A DNA stretch of 64,000 nucleotides from Kitasatospora cineracea (GTDB lineage Bacteria > Actinomycetota > Actinomycetes > Streptomycetales > Streptomycetaceae). Shown here in pieces: positions 33,359-41,565 of the stretch (its first letter is position 1; each line of letters opens with the position of its first letter). The position numbers and the translations under genes are program-made. Below the pieces are notes generated by a model. The model saw only the letters and a list, made by a program, of their open reading frames with translations. It was not told the origin of the DNA and searched no databases. The stretch is from assembly GCF_003751605.1 (NCBI RefSeq), contig NZ_RJVJ01000002.1, positions 248,001-312,000 of the forward strand, read 5' to 3'.

Positions 33359-33561
33359 CGAAGACCGTACTCGAACACCTCGGCCTCCTGCCAGCGGCCG
33401 AGCCTCCGCCGGCAGGTCTGCCCGGAACCGAATCCCAGCTCCGGCGGCAACTGCTGCCGGGTGAGGCCGGTGTGCAGCACGAACAGGATGCCACGCCGGC
33501 AGCAGCAGCTCGATCCTGGCCCGCAGCTCGTCGCCCACGACCCACGGCTTGTTGCTCACGC
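33350..33561 (-). pseudogene. IS5-type transposase N-terminal fragment with internal deletion
   Basis: From GTG 33561 one frame reads SNKPWVVGDELRARIELLLP. A second frame then reads GILFVLHTGLTRQQLPPELG and FGSGQTCRRRLGRWQEAEVF, the N-terminal DUF4096-type domain of common Streptomyces IS5 transposases. The linker between the two parts is deleted with a frame change, and the catalytic domain is gone. Confidence 0.72.
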
Positions 33562-33678
33562 CATCACGAACGGACGGGTCGTCACACCGGTTACGCTCCA
33601 CCAGCAACGATCAGCAAGATCGTGTTACGAATTCTCAACGCGGTGTCGGAAGGAGACCGCCGGTCGCAGCGGGCCCTG

Positions 33679-36009
33679 TCAGGGGTGGAGCAGGTCACGG
33701 AGGCGGGCGGCGGCAATGGCAGCCTGGCCGAGGCTGAGGCCGCCGTCGTTGCACGGGACGACCGCGTTCCGGTAGACCGTGAAGCCATCGGCCTGCAGTT
33801 CGGTGGTGAGCAGGCCGAGCAGCAGGGTGTTCTGGAAGACGCCGCCGCTCAGCGCCACCCTGTCGAGCCCATGCCGACGTCGGGCGGCCCGGCAACGGGC
33901 GGCCAGTACTGTCGCGAGCCGGACGTGGAAACGGTGGGCAGTCTCGGCGAGCCCGCAGCCCGCGCGCAGGTCCTCGACAAGGGCACGGACCAGCGCCGGC
34001 GTGTCGATCGGCCCGCCCTCGGCGAGAACCCCGTCGGTCGGCGGTAGCGCACGGGTGGGTGCCCGATGGCGCAAGGCGAGTTCCTCCAGCGCGACTGCGG
34101 CCTGTCCCTCGTACTGGTTGTGGTGGCGCAGGCCGAGGATCGCGGAGACCGCGTCGAACAGGCGGCCCGCGCTGGACGTGAGCGGTGAGGCGGCTCGGTC
34201 GGCGATCAGGCGGTCAAGGGCGGCGGTGCGCTCCGGCGGCAGTTCGCGCAGCAGCGGCAGCGCGGCGGGGTCGGCGTCGTCGCCGAACGCCGCCCGCAGG
34301 TACACGTAGCCGAGCATCCACGGCCGCCGGACCGCCTGCCGAGCGCCGGGCAGCGGTACCGGGGTGAGGTGCGCGAACCGGGAGAACCCTCGCAGGCCAC
34401 CGACCAGCACCTCGCCGCCCCAGATGGTGCCGTCCGGTCCGTGGCCGGTGCCGTCGGCGGCGACGCCGATCACCTGACCGGTGATCCGGTGCTCGGCAAT
34501 GACGCTGGCGATGTGCGCCTCGTGGTGCTGGACGCCGATCTTCACCGGTATCCCCGATTCGAGGGCGTAGCGGGTCGAGCGGTAGCGCGGGTGGTAGTCG
34601 TGCACGACGACGACGGGAGCGACGTCGAACAGGCGACGGTAGTGCTCGACGGTCCGTGCGTACGACTCGGCGGCACGCGGCGCGTCGAGCTTCCCGATGT
34701 GGTGGCTGACGAACGCCTGGTCGTCCTTGACGAGGCAGAAGGTCGCCTTGTTGTTGGAGCCGCAGGCCAGCAGGGGTACGGGTGACGCCTCCGGCAGGGT
34801 GACCGGGGCGGGGGCGTGGCCACGGGCCCGGCGCAGCACCTGCGGCCCGCCGGGCGCCATCCGGACCAGCGAGTCGTCGCACCGCATGTGAATCGGCCGG
34901 TCGTGGAGCAGCACGGCGTCGGCGATGCCGGGCAACTGTGCCAGTGCGTCCTCGTCGCGGTAGACGATCGGGTCGTCCGAGGCGTTCGCACTCGTCATCA
35001 CCAGTACGGCGGGCCGGTCCACCGGCCGCACGGCCCGGTAGGCGTCCAGCAGCACGTGGTGCATCGGCGTGTAGGGGAGCATGACCCCGAGGGTCCCGGT
35101 GTCGGGGGCGACGGGCGTCATGTCCGTCGAGCCGTGGTGCCGGCGCAGCAGGACGATCGGTCGTTGAGGGGATTCCAGCAACCGTCGCTCCTCGGCGGAG
35201 ATCGCGCACAGCGACTCGGCGGTGGCCAGGTCGGGCACCATGACGGCCAGCGGTTTCGCTTCCCGGCCCTTGCGTCGTCGCAGCTCCGCCACGGCTGTCG
35301 GGTCGGTGGCGTCGCAGGCCAGGTGGAATCCGCCGAGGCCCTTCACGGCGAGGATCCCGCCGTCGGCGAGCAGCCGTGCCGCCCGGTCGAGCGGCCCGTC
35401 GCCCGGCCCGGGCTGCTCGCGCCGGTCGGCGAAGGAGAGTCGGGGGCCGCAGTCGGGGCAGGCGTTCGGCTGGGCGTGGAAGCGGCGGTCGGCGGGGTCG
35501 GTGTACTCGGCGCGGCAGCGGGCGCAGAGCGGGAAGCCGCTCATCGTGGTGTTGGCGCGGTCGTACGGGATGTCCCGGGAGATGGTGAACCGCGGCCCGC
35601 AGTTGGTGCAGTTGATGAACGGGTAGCGGTGGCGCCGGTCGGCCGGGTCCAGCAGTTCGGCCAGGCAGTCCGCGCAGATCGCGGAGTCCGGTGCGATCAG
35701 GGTGTTGCGCTGCTCGTGGTGGCCCCGACTGGCGACGATGGTGAACTCCTCGCCGCCGCGGGGTGCCAGGTCCTGCTCGGTGATCCCGTCCACCCGCGCG
35801 AGCGGCGGGGCCTGGTCGCGCAGCGCGGTGACGAATGCCGACACGTCCTTCGGGGCGCCCTCGGCCTCGATGAAGACCCCGTCCGCGTCGTTGCCGACGA
35901 AACCGGTGAGCCGGTGGCGCCGGGCCTCCTGGTAGACGAACGGCCGGAAGCCGACGCCCTGGACGATGCCGCGGACCCGGATTCGCCGGCGCTGGAGGGT
36001 TGTCCGCAT
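33679..36009 (-). CDS. hypF: Carbamoyltransferase HypF, complete, in a biosynthetic operon
   Basis: 776 aa from ATG 36009 (GAGGAG upstream). All HypF modules are present in order: acylphosphatase-like (RVRGIVQGVGFRPFVYQEA), two C2-C2 zinc fingers (CADC ... CTNC; CARC ... CPDC), a YrdC-like domain (ILAVKGLGGFHLACDATD, REAKPLAVMV), and a Kae1-like carbamoyltransferase domain (GVQHHEAHIASVIAEH, ADGTGHGPDGTIWGGE). HypF makes carbamoyl-adenylate from carbamoyl phosphate and ATP and transfers the carbamoyl to the C-terminal Cys of HypE. No hypA-E or hydrogenase gene is nearby. It is last in the RiPP operon, 8 bp after the methyltransferase. Confidence 0.93.
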   Translation of the reverse strand: MRTTLQRRRIRVRGIVQGVGFRPFVYQEARRHRLTGFVGNDADGVFIEAEGAPKDVSAFVTALRDQAPPLARVDGITEQDLAPRGGEEFTIVASRGHHEQRNTLIAPDSAICADCLAELLDPADRRHRYPFINCTNCGPRFTISRDIPYDRANTTMSGFPLCARCRAEYTDPADRRFHAQPNACPDCGPRLSFADRREQPGPGDGPLDRAARLLADGGILAVKGLGGFHLACDATDPTAVAELRRRKGREAKPLAVMVPDLATAESLCAISAEERRLLESPQRPIVLLRRHHGSTDMTPVAPDTGTLGVMLPYTPMHHVLLDAYRAVRPVDRPAVLVMTSANASDDPIVYRDEDALAQLPGIADAVLLHDRPIHMRCDDSLVRMAPGGPQVLRRARGHAPAPVTLPEASPVPLLACGSNNKATFCLVKDDQAFVSHHIGKLDAPRAAESYARTVEHYRRLFDVAPVVVVHDYHPRYRSTRYALESGIPVKIGVQHHEAHIASVIAEHRITGQVIGVAADGTGHGPDGTIWGGEVLVGGLRGFSRFAHLTPVPLPGARQAVRRPWMLGYVYLRAAFGDDADPAALPLLRELPPERTAALDRLIADRAASPLTSSAGRLFDAVSAILGLRHHNQYEGQAAVALEELALRHRAPTRALPPTDGVLAEGGPIDTPALVRALVEDLRAGCGLAETAHRFHVRLATVLAARCRAARRRHGLDRVALSGGVFQNTLLLGLLTTELQADGFTVYRNAVVPCNDGGLSLGQAAIAAARLRDLLHP

Positions 36010-36017
36010 GTCGCTCC

Positions 36018-36917
36018 TCAGGATTCGGGTCGGGCGGGCGCGGGGGCACCGCCACGGGTCGGGCGCGGGTCCGGTCGGCCTCGCCGTTCCAGGCGCGCCA
36101 GGTAGTGCGGGCCGTCCTCGGTCACCTCGGCCAGGGTCCAGCCGGTGCCGACGGCCAACTGCTCCAGTTCGGTGGGGGAGGCGAGCAGGTAGTCGAACCA
36201 GTCCGTGGCGACCGCCCCGTCGCGGACACGGAAGCGCTGCTGGCCGGGTAGCCGCCCGGCGGCCCGGTTCGCGTCGGCGTACCGGGCGTGTTCGGGGCTC
36301 TTCAGCCGCTCCGGGTCGATGCCGACGCCCAGCAGCACCCCGTCCGCCGTGGTCAGGTCGGCGAGCAGCGCGAGCAGCTGCGGTGCCTGCTCGCGGTTGC
36401 CCAGCAGACCGAGGTTCTGGCCGCCGAGCAGGACGGTGTCGAACCCGCCCAGGTCGGGCTGCAACTCGTCCAGCCGGGCCTCCAGCACCTCCACCCCGCG
36501 CTCGCGGGCCACCGCGGCCGCACCCGCTGACGGCTCCACGCCGAGCACAGGCAGGTGACGGGCACGCATGTGCACCGCGTGCCGCCCCGGACCGCAGCCG
36601 ACGTCGAGCACCCGCCCTCGGGCCTCCTCGACCGCCAGGCGCTCCACGGCGTTCCACTCCGCCGGTCCGGTGAAGTACCGGCCGGAGTCGTGGACCGTCA
36701 ACAGCCCGTCGTCGCGCTCGATGACCTCGTGGGCCGCGCCCGGTGCCCCGCCCCGTCGCCACGCCCGGCGCACCGCGTTCCCGAACGCGTCCCCGATCGG
36801 CACCACCGGTCCGTGGGCACGGCGGGACGACCGGTCCGCCGTCGCCGGGGGGCGGGAGCCGGCGGGTCGACCCGCAGCCTCGTTCGACGCGTACGTCTCG
36901 TGGTTCTCGTCCCTCAT
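36018..36917 (-). CDS. Class I SAM-dependent methyltransferase
   Basis: 299 aa. SAM-binding motif I RVLDVGCGPGRHAVHMRA, the acidic end of strand 2 (LGVEPS), and FDTVLLGGQNLGLLGN for motif IV. The first about 60 residues are a charged tail. The start ATG shares a base with the MFS stop (TGATG). Substrate unknown; in this operon it is a candidate for tailoring the peptide or its acyl cap. Confidence 0.85.
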   Translation of the reverse strand: MRDENHETYASNEAAGRPAGSRPPATADRSSRRAHGPVVPIGDAFGNAVRRAWRRGGAPGAAHEVIERDDGLLTVHDSGRYFTGPAEWNAVERLAVEEARGRVLDVGCGPGRHAVHMRARHLPVLGVEPSAGAAAVARERGVEVLEARLDELQPDLGGFDTVLLGGQNLGLLGNREQAPQLLALLADLTTADGVLLGVGIDPERLKSPEHARYADANRAAGRLPGQQRFRVRDGAVATDWFDYLLASPTELEQLAVGTGWTLAEVTEDGPHYLARLERRGRPDPRPTRGGAPAPARPES

Positions 36918-38218
36918 CAGTCTTCCTCCCATTCGACCGGCAGGGTGCGGTGTCCGCGCAGCGGCGAGCGGGCCAGCAGGACGACGGGCAGCGCCATCAG
37001 CGCGACGCCCGCCCAGAGGGCGGCGGCCGCGGACCAGGACGTGGCCAGCAGGCCGCCCAGCAGTGCCCCCAGCGGGGTGGTGCCCTGGGTGACGACGCCG
37101 GCCGCTGCGGCGACCCGGGCCATGTAGCGGGTCGGTGTCACCCGGGCCCGCAGGCCCGCGGAGGCGATCGCCCGTCCGACCACGACGAAGCCGATCAGTA
37201 CCTGGGCGGCCGCGACCAGCGGCACCGCCGCACCCGGCGCGAGCCCGGCAAGCGGCGCGCCGACGGCCGCGACCGGGGCCGATGCGGAGAACACGAAGAC
37301 CATCCGGATCTCGCCGAGCCGCCGCCGCAGCCGGGGACCGACCAGCGAGGACAGCACGCCCGCCGCGGCGCCCGCCGTCGACAGCGCGCCGTACAACCAC
37401 GGCGCGAGGCCGAGGTCGTGCAGCAGGAACACCGGCAGGACCGCCAGGATCACGCCCGCGCCCAGGTTGTTGAGCGCCGCCTGGGCCATCAGCAGCCGCA
37501 CCAGTGGCTGACGGGTCGTCACCCGGATTCCCGCGGCGATGTCGTGGCGCAATCGGCGCGTCCCGTCGGCGGGCCGGGCCACGTCCGTCTCCGGGCGGAC
37601 GCCGCGCACCAGCAGGCTGGACAGCAGGTGCAGGCAGGCGGCGAGGCCGTACAGCAGCGGGGCCGGGACGGCTTGGGTGAGCAGGCCGGCCGTGCCGGGG
37701 GAGACCGTCCGGATCGTGTTCTCGGAGGTCTGCAGCCGGGCGTTGGCGTCGGCGACCCGGCGCTTGGAGACCAGCAGCGGCAGCACGCTGGTGTGAGCGA
37801 CGTCGAAGAAGACCCCCGCCACGCTGGCGACGAAGGCGACCGCGAACAGCTGGGGGATCGTCAGGCAGCCCAGTGCGTACGTCGCCGGGACGCTGGCGAA
37901 CGCCAGCGCGTAGGCCAGGTCGGCGGCCAGCAGGACCGTCCGCTTGCGCCACCGGTCGACCCAGGCCCCGGCCGGCAAGCCCACCAGCAGGTAGCCGAGC
38001 CGGGTGAACACCGCGACCAGGCTCGCCTCCAGAGCCGTCGCGTGCAGCAGCACCACGGCGGTGACGGGCAGCGAGAATCCGGCCACCTCGGCCGCGGTGT
38101 CCCGGAACCCGTTCGCCGTCCACAGCCGTCGGAACCGCGGGTCCCGCAGCACTTCCGAGTCGCCGTCCGCGCCGCGGGCCGGTCCCGTCCGGGTCTGCTC
38201 GCCGGTTCCGGTCACCAC
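36917..38218 (-). CDS. MFS transporter (DHA3-like drug exporter)
   Basis: 433 aa with about 12 hydrophobic helices. Motif A is LVGLPAGAWVDRWRKRTVLL; DPRFRRLWTANGF is the usual DHA3 N-terminal signature. It probably exports the finished peptide product and gives self-protection. The start is GTG 38218 or 38215; the latter overlaps the adenylase stop as GTGA. Confidence 0.88.
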   Translation of the reverse strand: MVTGTGEQTRTGPARGADGDSEVLRDPRFRRLWTANGFRDTAAEVAGFSLPVTAVVLLHATALEASLVAVFTRLGYLLVGLPAGAWVDRWRKRTVLLAADLAYALAFASVPATYALGCLTIPQLFAVAFVASVAGVFFDVAHTSVLPLLVSKRRVADANARLQTSENTIRTVSPGTAGLLTQAVPAPLLYGLAACLHLLSSLLVRGVRPETDVARPADGTRRLRHDIAAGIRVTTRQPLVRLLMAQAALNNLGAGVILAVLPVFLLHDLGLAPWLYGALSTAGAAAGVLSSLVGPRLRRRLGEIRMVFVFSASAPVAAVGAPLAGLAPGAAVPLVAAAQVLIGFVVVGRAIASAGLRARVTPTRYMARVAAAAGVVTQGTTPLGALLGGLLATSWSAAAALWAGVALMALPVVLLARSPLRGHRTLPVEWEED

Positions 38219-39756
38219 ACCCGGTCCGTCCCTTCGAGAGCGCCGTCGCCGACGGCACCGGCCGCCAGCGCGGCCCGGTCGGTCTTCCCGCTACTGAGCC
38301 GGGGGAAGTCCCCGGTGAGGACGAACAGCCGGGCCGGCACCAGGTAGGACGGCAGCGCGGCGCGGACGGCGGCCGCCAGCCCGGACGACGGCCCGGGCGG
38401 CCGCTCGGCCGGCCGGACGAAGCCGACGACCGCGGTGCCGAGCAGGTCGTCGGGTACCGCCACCGCCACGCACGACCGCACCTCGGGCAGCGCGCCGATC
38501 AACGCCTCCACCTCGCCGAGCTCGATCCGGTACCCGCGTGATTTGACCTGCTGGTCGGTCCGGCCGAGGTAGGCCAGCAGACCGTCGGCGTCGCGCCGGA
38601 CCAGGTCTCCGGTGGGGTACCAGGTCCGCCCGTCGGCGGTGCGGACGAACACCTCCCGCCCGTCGGCGTAGCCCGCCATGAGGGTGGCCCCGCGCACCAG
38701 CAACCGGCCCGGTTCGCCGTCGGCGACCTGCTCCGAACGGTCGTCGACGATCAGGAGTTCGGCTCCCGCGGCGGCCCGGCCGATCGGAGCCGGCCGGTTC
38801 GGCCCGTGGTCCGGCGGGAGCTCGTACGAGGCGCACACGTTGGTCTCGGTCGGCCCGTACCAGTTCCACACCCGCAGACCGGGCAGCACCGTGCGCAGGC
38901 GGTCCACGTCGGCCGGGCGGAGTGCCTCGCCCGCGAACACGGCCGCGCGCAGGCCCTTCAGCTCCGACAGCAGCTCCGTCCCGCGGGCGGTCAGCCAGGC
39001 CAGCGCGGACGGCACCGTGTACCAGACGGTGGCGCCGGAGCGCCGCAGGAAGTCGGCGTAGCCCGCCGGGAACGGGGCCACGGACGGCGGCAGCACCGCC
39101 ACGGCCGCGCCCACCCGGCACGCCCCGAACAGATCGAGGGTCGACAGGTCGAAGTGCAGCGGTGCCGAGTTGAGCAGCACGTCGTCCGGGCCGAGGCCGA
39201 GTTCGGACACCCCCCAGTCCACGAACGCCGCCGCGCTGTCGTGGGTGTGCACCACGCCCTTCGGCACCCCTGTGCTGCCCGAGGTGTGCAGTACGTAGGC
39301 GGGCTGCTCGGCAGGGACGGCGCGGGGCTCCGGGACGAGGGCGATCCACAGTTCGGTGGCCCCGGTTGTCGGCAGCGGCGACCAACTCGAACCGGCGCCG
39401 ACCGCCTCCCACGCCGACCGGGCAGGCCCGTCGGCGACGACGGCCCGCGGACGCAGCCGTTCCACCAGCCGCGCCGCCCGCCCCGCGGGGCCGTCCGGGT
39501 CCAGCGGCGCGTAGCCGGCGCCCGCCCGTAGCACCGCGTGCACCACCGCCACGGCGGTTGCGGACCTGCTCCCGCACCACGCGACGGCGTCACCCGGCCG
39601 TACTCCGTGCGCGCGCAGCGCTCCGGCCAGGACGTCCACCGCCGCGTCCAGTTCGGCGTAGCTCAGCGCGCCGGAGCCGTCGATCACCGCGGTTCGCCCG
39701 CCGTGCAGGTCGGCCGTGCGGCGCAGGTCGGCGGTGAGCCGCCGCTCAGCGGCCAT
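38212..39756 (-). CDS. Stand-alone amino-acid adenylating enzyme (NRPS A-domain type)
   Basis: 514 aa. ANL superfamily core motifs: A3 YVLHTSGSTGVPKGVVHTH, A4/A5 region HFDLSTLDLFGAC and WNWYGPTETNVCASY, A7/A8 YPTGDLVRRD and QVKSRGYRIELGEVEAL, A10 SSGKTDRAAL with the catalytic Lys. The Asp in HFDLSTLD is where A-domains bind the amino group of an amino acid. Together with the carrier protein and acyl-CoA dehydrogenase upstream it matches the PltF/RedM-type L-proline loading trio. Proline specificity is inferred from the neighbours. Confidence 0.87.
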   Translation of the reverse strand: MAAERRLTADLRRTADLHGGRTAVIDGSGALSYAELDAAVDVLAGALRAHGVRPGDAVAWCGSRSATAVAVVHAVLRAGAGYAPLDPDGPAGRAARLVERLRPRAVVADGPARSAWEAVGAGSSWSPLPTTGATELWIALVPEPRAVPAEQPAYVLHTSGSTGVPKGVVHTHDSAAAFVDWGVSELGLGPDDVLLNSAPLHFDLSTLDLFGACRVGAAVAVLPPSVAPFPAGYADFLRRSGATVWYTVPSALAWLTARGTELLSELKGLRAAVFAGEALRPADVDRLRTVLPGLRVWNWYGPTETNVCASYELPPDHGPNRPAPIGRAAAGAELLIVDDRSEQVADGEPGRLLVRGATLMAGYADGREVFVRTADGRTWYPTGDLVRRDADGLLAYLGRTDQQVKSRGYRIELGEVEALIGALPEVRSCVAVAVPDDLLGTAVVGFVRPAERPPGPSSGLAAAVRAALPSYLVPARLFVLTGDFPRLSSGKTDRAALAAGAVGDGALEGTDRVW

Positions 39757-40001
39757 CAGCGGCCCTTGGTGGCGAGGAAGGCCCGGATCGCGGTGACGGA
39801 GTGGAAGTTCCGGGGCAGCACCTCGGTGTCCCGGATCGACACGCCGAGTTCGTGCTCCAACCGGGCCACCACACCGACCAGCGCCAGCGAGTCGAGGACC
39901 CGTTCCAGGATCAGCTCGGTGGTGTCGTCGCCGGTGAAGGCCGGCGCCGCGGCCCGGACCGCGGCCCGGACGGTCTCCAGGACCGGGTCGGCGGCGCTCA
40001 C
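39756..40001 (-). CDS. Acyl/peptidyl carrier protein
   Basis: 81 aa from GTG 40001, overlapping the dehydrogenase stop as GTGA. The phosphopantetheine site is Ser38 in ERVLDSLALVGVVARLEHEL, followed by the acidic recognition helix typical of carrier proteins. The stop overlaps the adenylase start (TGATG). It would carry the aminoacyl group while the dehydrogenase acts on it. Confidence 0.88.
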   Translation of the reverse strand: MSAADPVLETVRAAVRAAAPAFTGDDTTELILERVLDSLALVGVVARLEHELGVSIRDTEVLPRNFHSVTAIRAFLATKGR

Positions 40002-41146
40002 AGGCCCCACCCCTCAGCGATCACCTTCACCTGCATGTCCTCCGTTCCCGAGTAGAAGCGGCTGGCCAGCGCGTCCTGCAGCAACTGGGCGATCCCGGTG
40101 CTGGGCAGCACCGCGTAGCCGCCGTACAGATCGGCCAGGCGCCGGCCCAGTCGGCCGAACTCCCGGCTCACGTGGAGCTTCGTCAAGGCGGCACGCCGGT
40201 GCGTCAGTTCACCCAGGTCGGCGAGCCGAGCGGTGCCGTGCAGCACTTCCCGGGCGGCGGTGACGGACAGTTCGGCGTCGACCAGCCGCTCCCGCACGGA
40301 GTCGAACGCACCGATCGGGCGGCCGAACTGCACCCGGCGGCGGGCGTGCTCGACGGCGCGGGCGAGCGCGCCGGCCATCAGGCCCACGGCCGGGGCCAGG
40401 ATCATGGCCCGCTCGTGGCGCATCGCGTGCATCAGCACCGCGAACCCGGCTCCCTCACCGCCCAGGCAGGCGTCGGGCCCGACCCGGACGCCGTCGAACT
40501 GCACCGGGGCCATCGCGGCCCCGGCCGGTCCCACCTGGGTGAGCGCCGGCCCCACCGTCAGGCCCGCCGTGCCGCGTGGCACCAGGAACGCCGACAGCGC
40601 GCCGAGCGCGCTGCCCGCGCCGGTGCGGGCCAGCACCAGGAACACGTCGGCGAACGGGGCGTTGGTGACGAACGCCTTCGCCCCGTCGAGCCGCCACCGC
40701 CCCGCGTCGTCCCGCTCCGCACGGGTCCGCATCGAGAACACGTCCGAACCGGCTTCGTCCTCGGTGGCCGCGAACGCGCCCGCCACCGAGCCCGTCAGCA
40801 TGCCGGGCAGCAGCGCCGCGTGCTGCCCGGGCGTGCCGAAGGCCAGCAGCGGCTCCTGGCAGGCCCACAGGTGCGCGGCCATGCCGAACAGCAGCCCGCC
40901 CGGCTCGTCGGCGCCCGCCAGCACCGCCGACTCACCGGCTGCTTCCCAGGCGCGGCACGTCGCCAGGTAGCCGGCCCCCGCCCCGCCGGATCCGGTCGGG
41001 ACGGACAGCGACAGCAGACCCAGCCCGGCCCCCGCGGCCCAGTCGGCCCGGGTCGGCCGCGCCGCGGCCGCCCAGCTCCGCACTCCGGGCAACCACGCGG
41101 TGAACGCTTCGGCGGGGGCCGGACCGGCGGCCCGCTCCGTCAGCAC
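39998..41146 (-). CDS. Acyl-CoA dehydrogenase-like flavoprotein (prolyl-carrier oxidase candidate)
   Basis: 382 aa from GTG 41146 (TTG 41158 is an alternative). Acyl-CoA dehydrogenase pattern: AGAFAATEDEAGSDVFSMRT (FAD/substrate signature), RWRLDGAKAFVTNAPFADVF, ARRRVQFGRPIGAFDSVRER, and LYGGYAVLPSTGIAQLLQD near the C-terminus. Adjacent to a carrier protein and a stand-alone adenylase it resembles PltE/RedW, which oxidise prolyl-S-carrier to pyrrolyl-2-carboxyl-S-carrier. Confidence 0.85.
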   Translation of the reverse strand: MLTERAAGPAPAEAFTAWLPGVRSWAAAARPTRADWAAGAGLGLLSLSVPTGSGGAGAGYLATCRAWEAAGESAVLAGADEPGGLLFGMAAHLWACQEPLLAFGTPGQHAALLPGMLTGSVAGAFAATEDEAGSDVFSMRTRAERDDAGRWRLDGAKAFVTNAPFADVFLVLARTGAGSALGALSAFLVPRGTAGLTVGPALTQVGPAGAAMAPVQFDGVRVGPDACLGGEGAGFAVLMHAMRHERAMILAPAVGLMAGALARAVEHARRRVQFGRPIGAFDSVRERLVDAELSVTAAREVLHGTARLADLGELTHRRAALTKLHVSREFGRLGRRLADLYGGYAVLPSTGIAQLLQDALASRFYSGTEDMQVKVIAEGWGL

Positions 41147-41565
41147 GCCGCTTCCCAACTGAACGCCTGCAGCGAGGACACCAGGCCGTGCCGGGCGAAC
41201 GCCTCGGGCAGCCGGCCCGGGGGCGCCAGGGCGAGCACCTCCGTCTCCGGGCCCACCCCGGCGGGAGACCGCAGCCAGGTCAGCACCTGGTCCACCGCGC
41301 CGGTCCCGCGGAACCGCGCGCCGAGCTTGAACTCGTGCAGCAGGACCCGGTGCGCGGTGCCCGGCCGCAGCCGCCCCAACGCGGTCAGCGCGAAGACGGC
41401 GGCGATCTCGCCCCCCGCCTCCAACGCGTAGTACGCGGTGGCACCGGCCGGGCCGGTCCGGGCGAGCCGGGACGCCATCTCGGCCTCCCGCTCCGTCCCG
41501 TACAACGCACCGACCGCGGCGGCGTCCGTCACCCCGACGGGCCGCACCCTCCGTTGCTCAGCCAC
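41140..41565 (-). CDS. GNAT-family N-acyltransferase
   Basis: 141 aa, small for a GNAT. The fold is suggested by an N-terminal VRPVGVTDAAAVGALYGTE, a central strand ALEAGGEIAAVFAL, and an acyl-CoA-binding motif A region LLHEFKLGARFRGTGAVDQV (RxxGxG-like). It could transfer an acyl group from the adjacent carrier protein or from CoA to the peptide N-terminus. Start GTG 41565 overlaps the upstream gene by 8 bp. Confidence 0.7.
   Translation of the reverse strand: MAEQRRVRPVGVTDAAAVGALYGTEREAEMASRLARTGPAGATAYYALEAGGEIAAVFALTALGRLRPGTAHRVLLHEFKLGARFRGTGAVDQVLTWLRSPAGVGPETEVLALAPPGRLPEAFARHGLVSSLQAFSWEAAC

Noticed and set aside
33679..36009. TobZ-type O-carbamoyltransferase of antibiotic clusters
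   Set aside because: TobZ-like enzymes lack the acylphosphatase and zinc-finger modules; this protein has all HypF modules, so HypF is the better call even in a biosynthetic setting.
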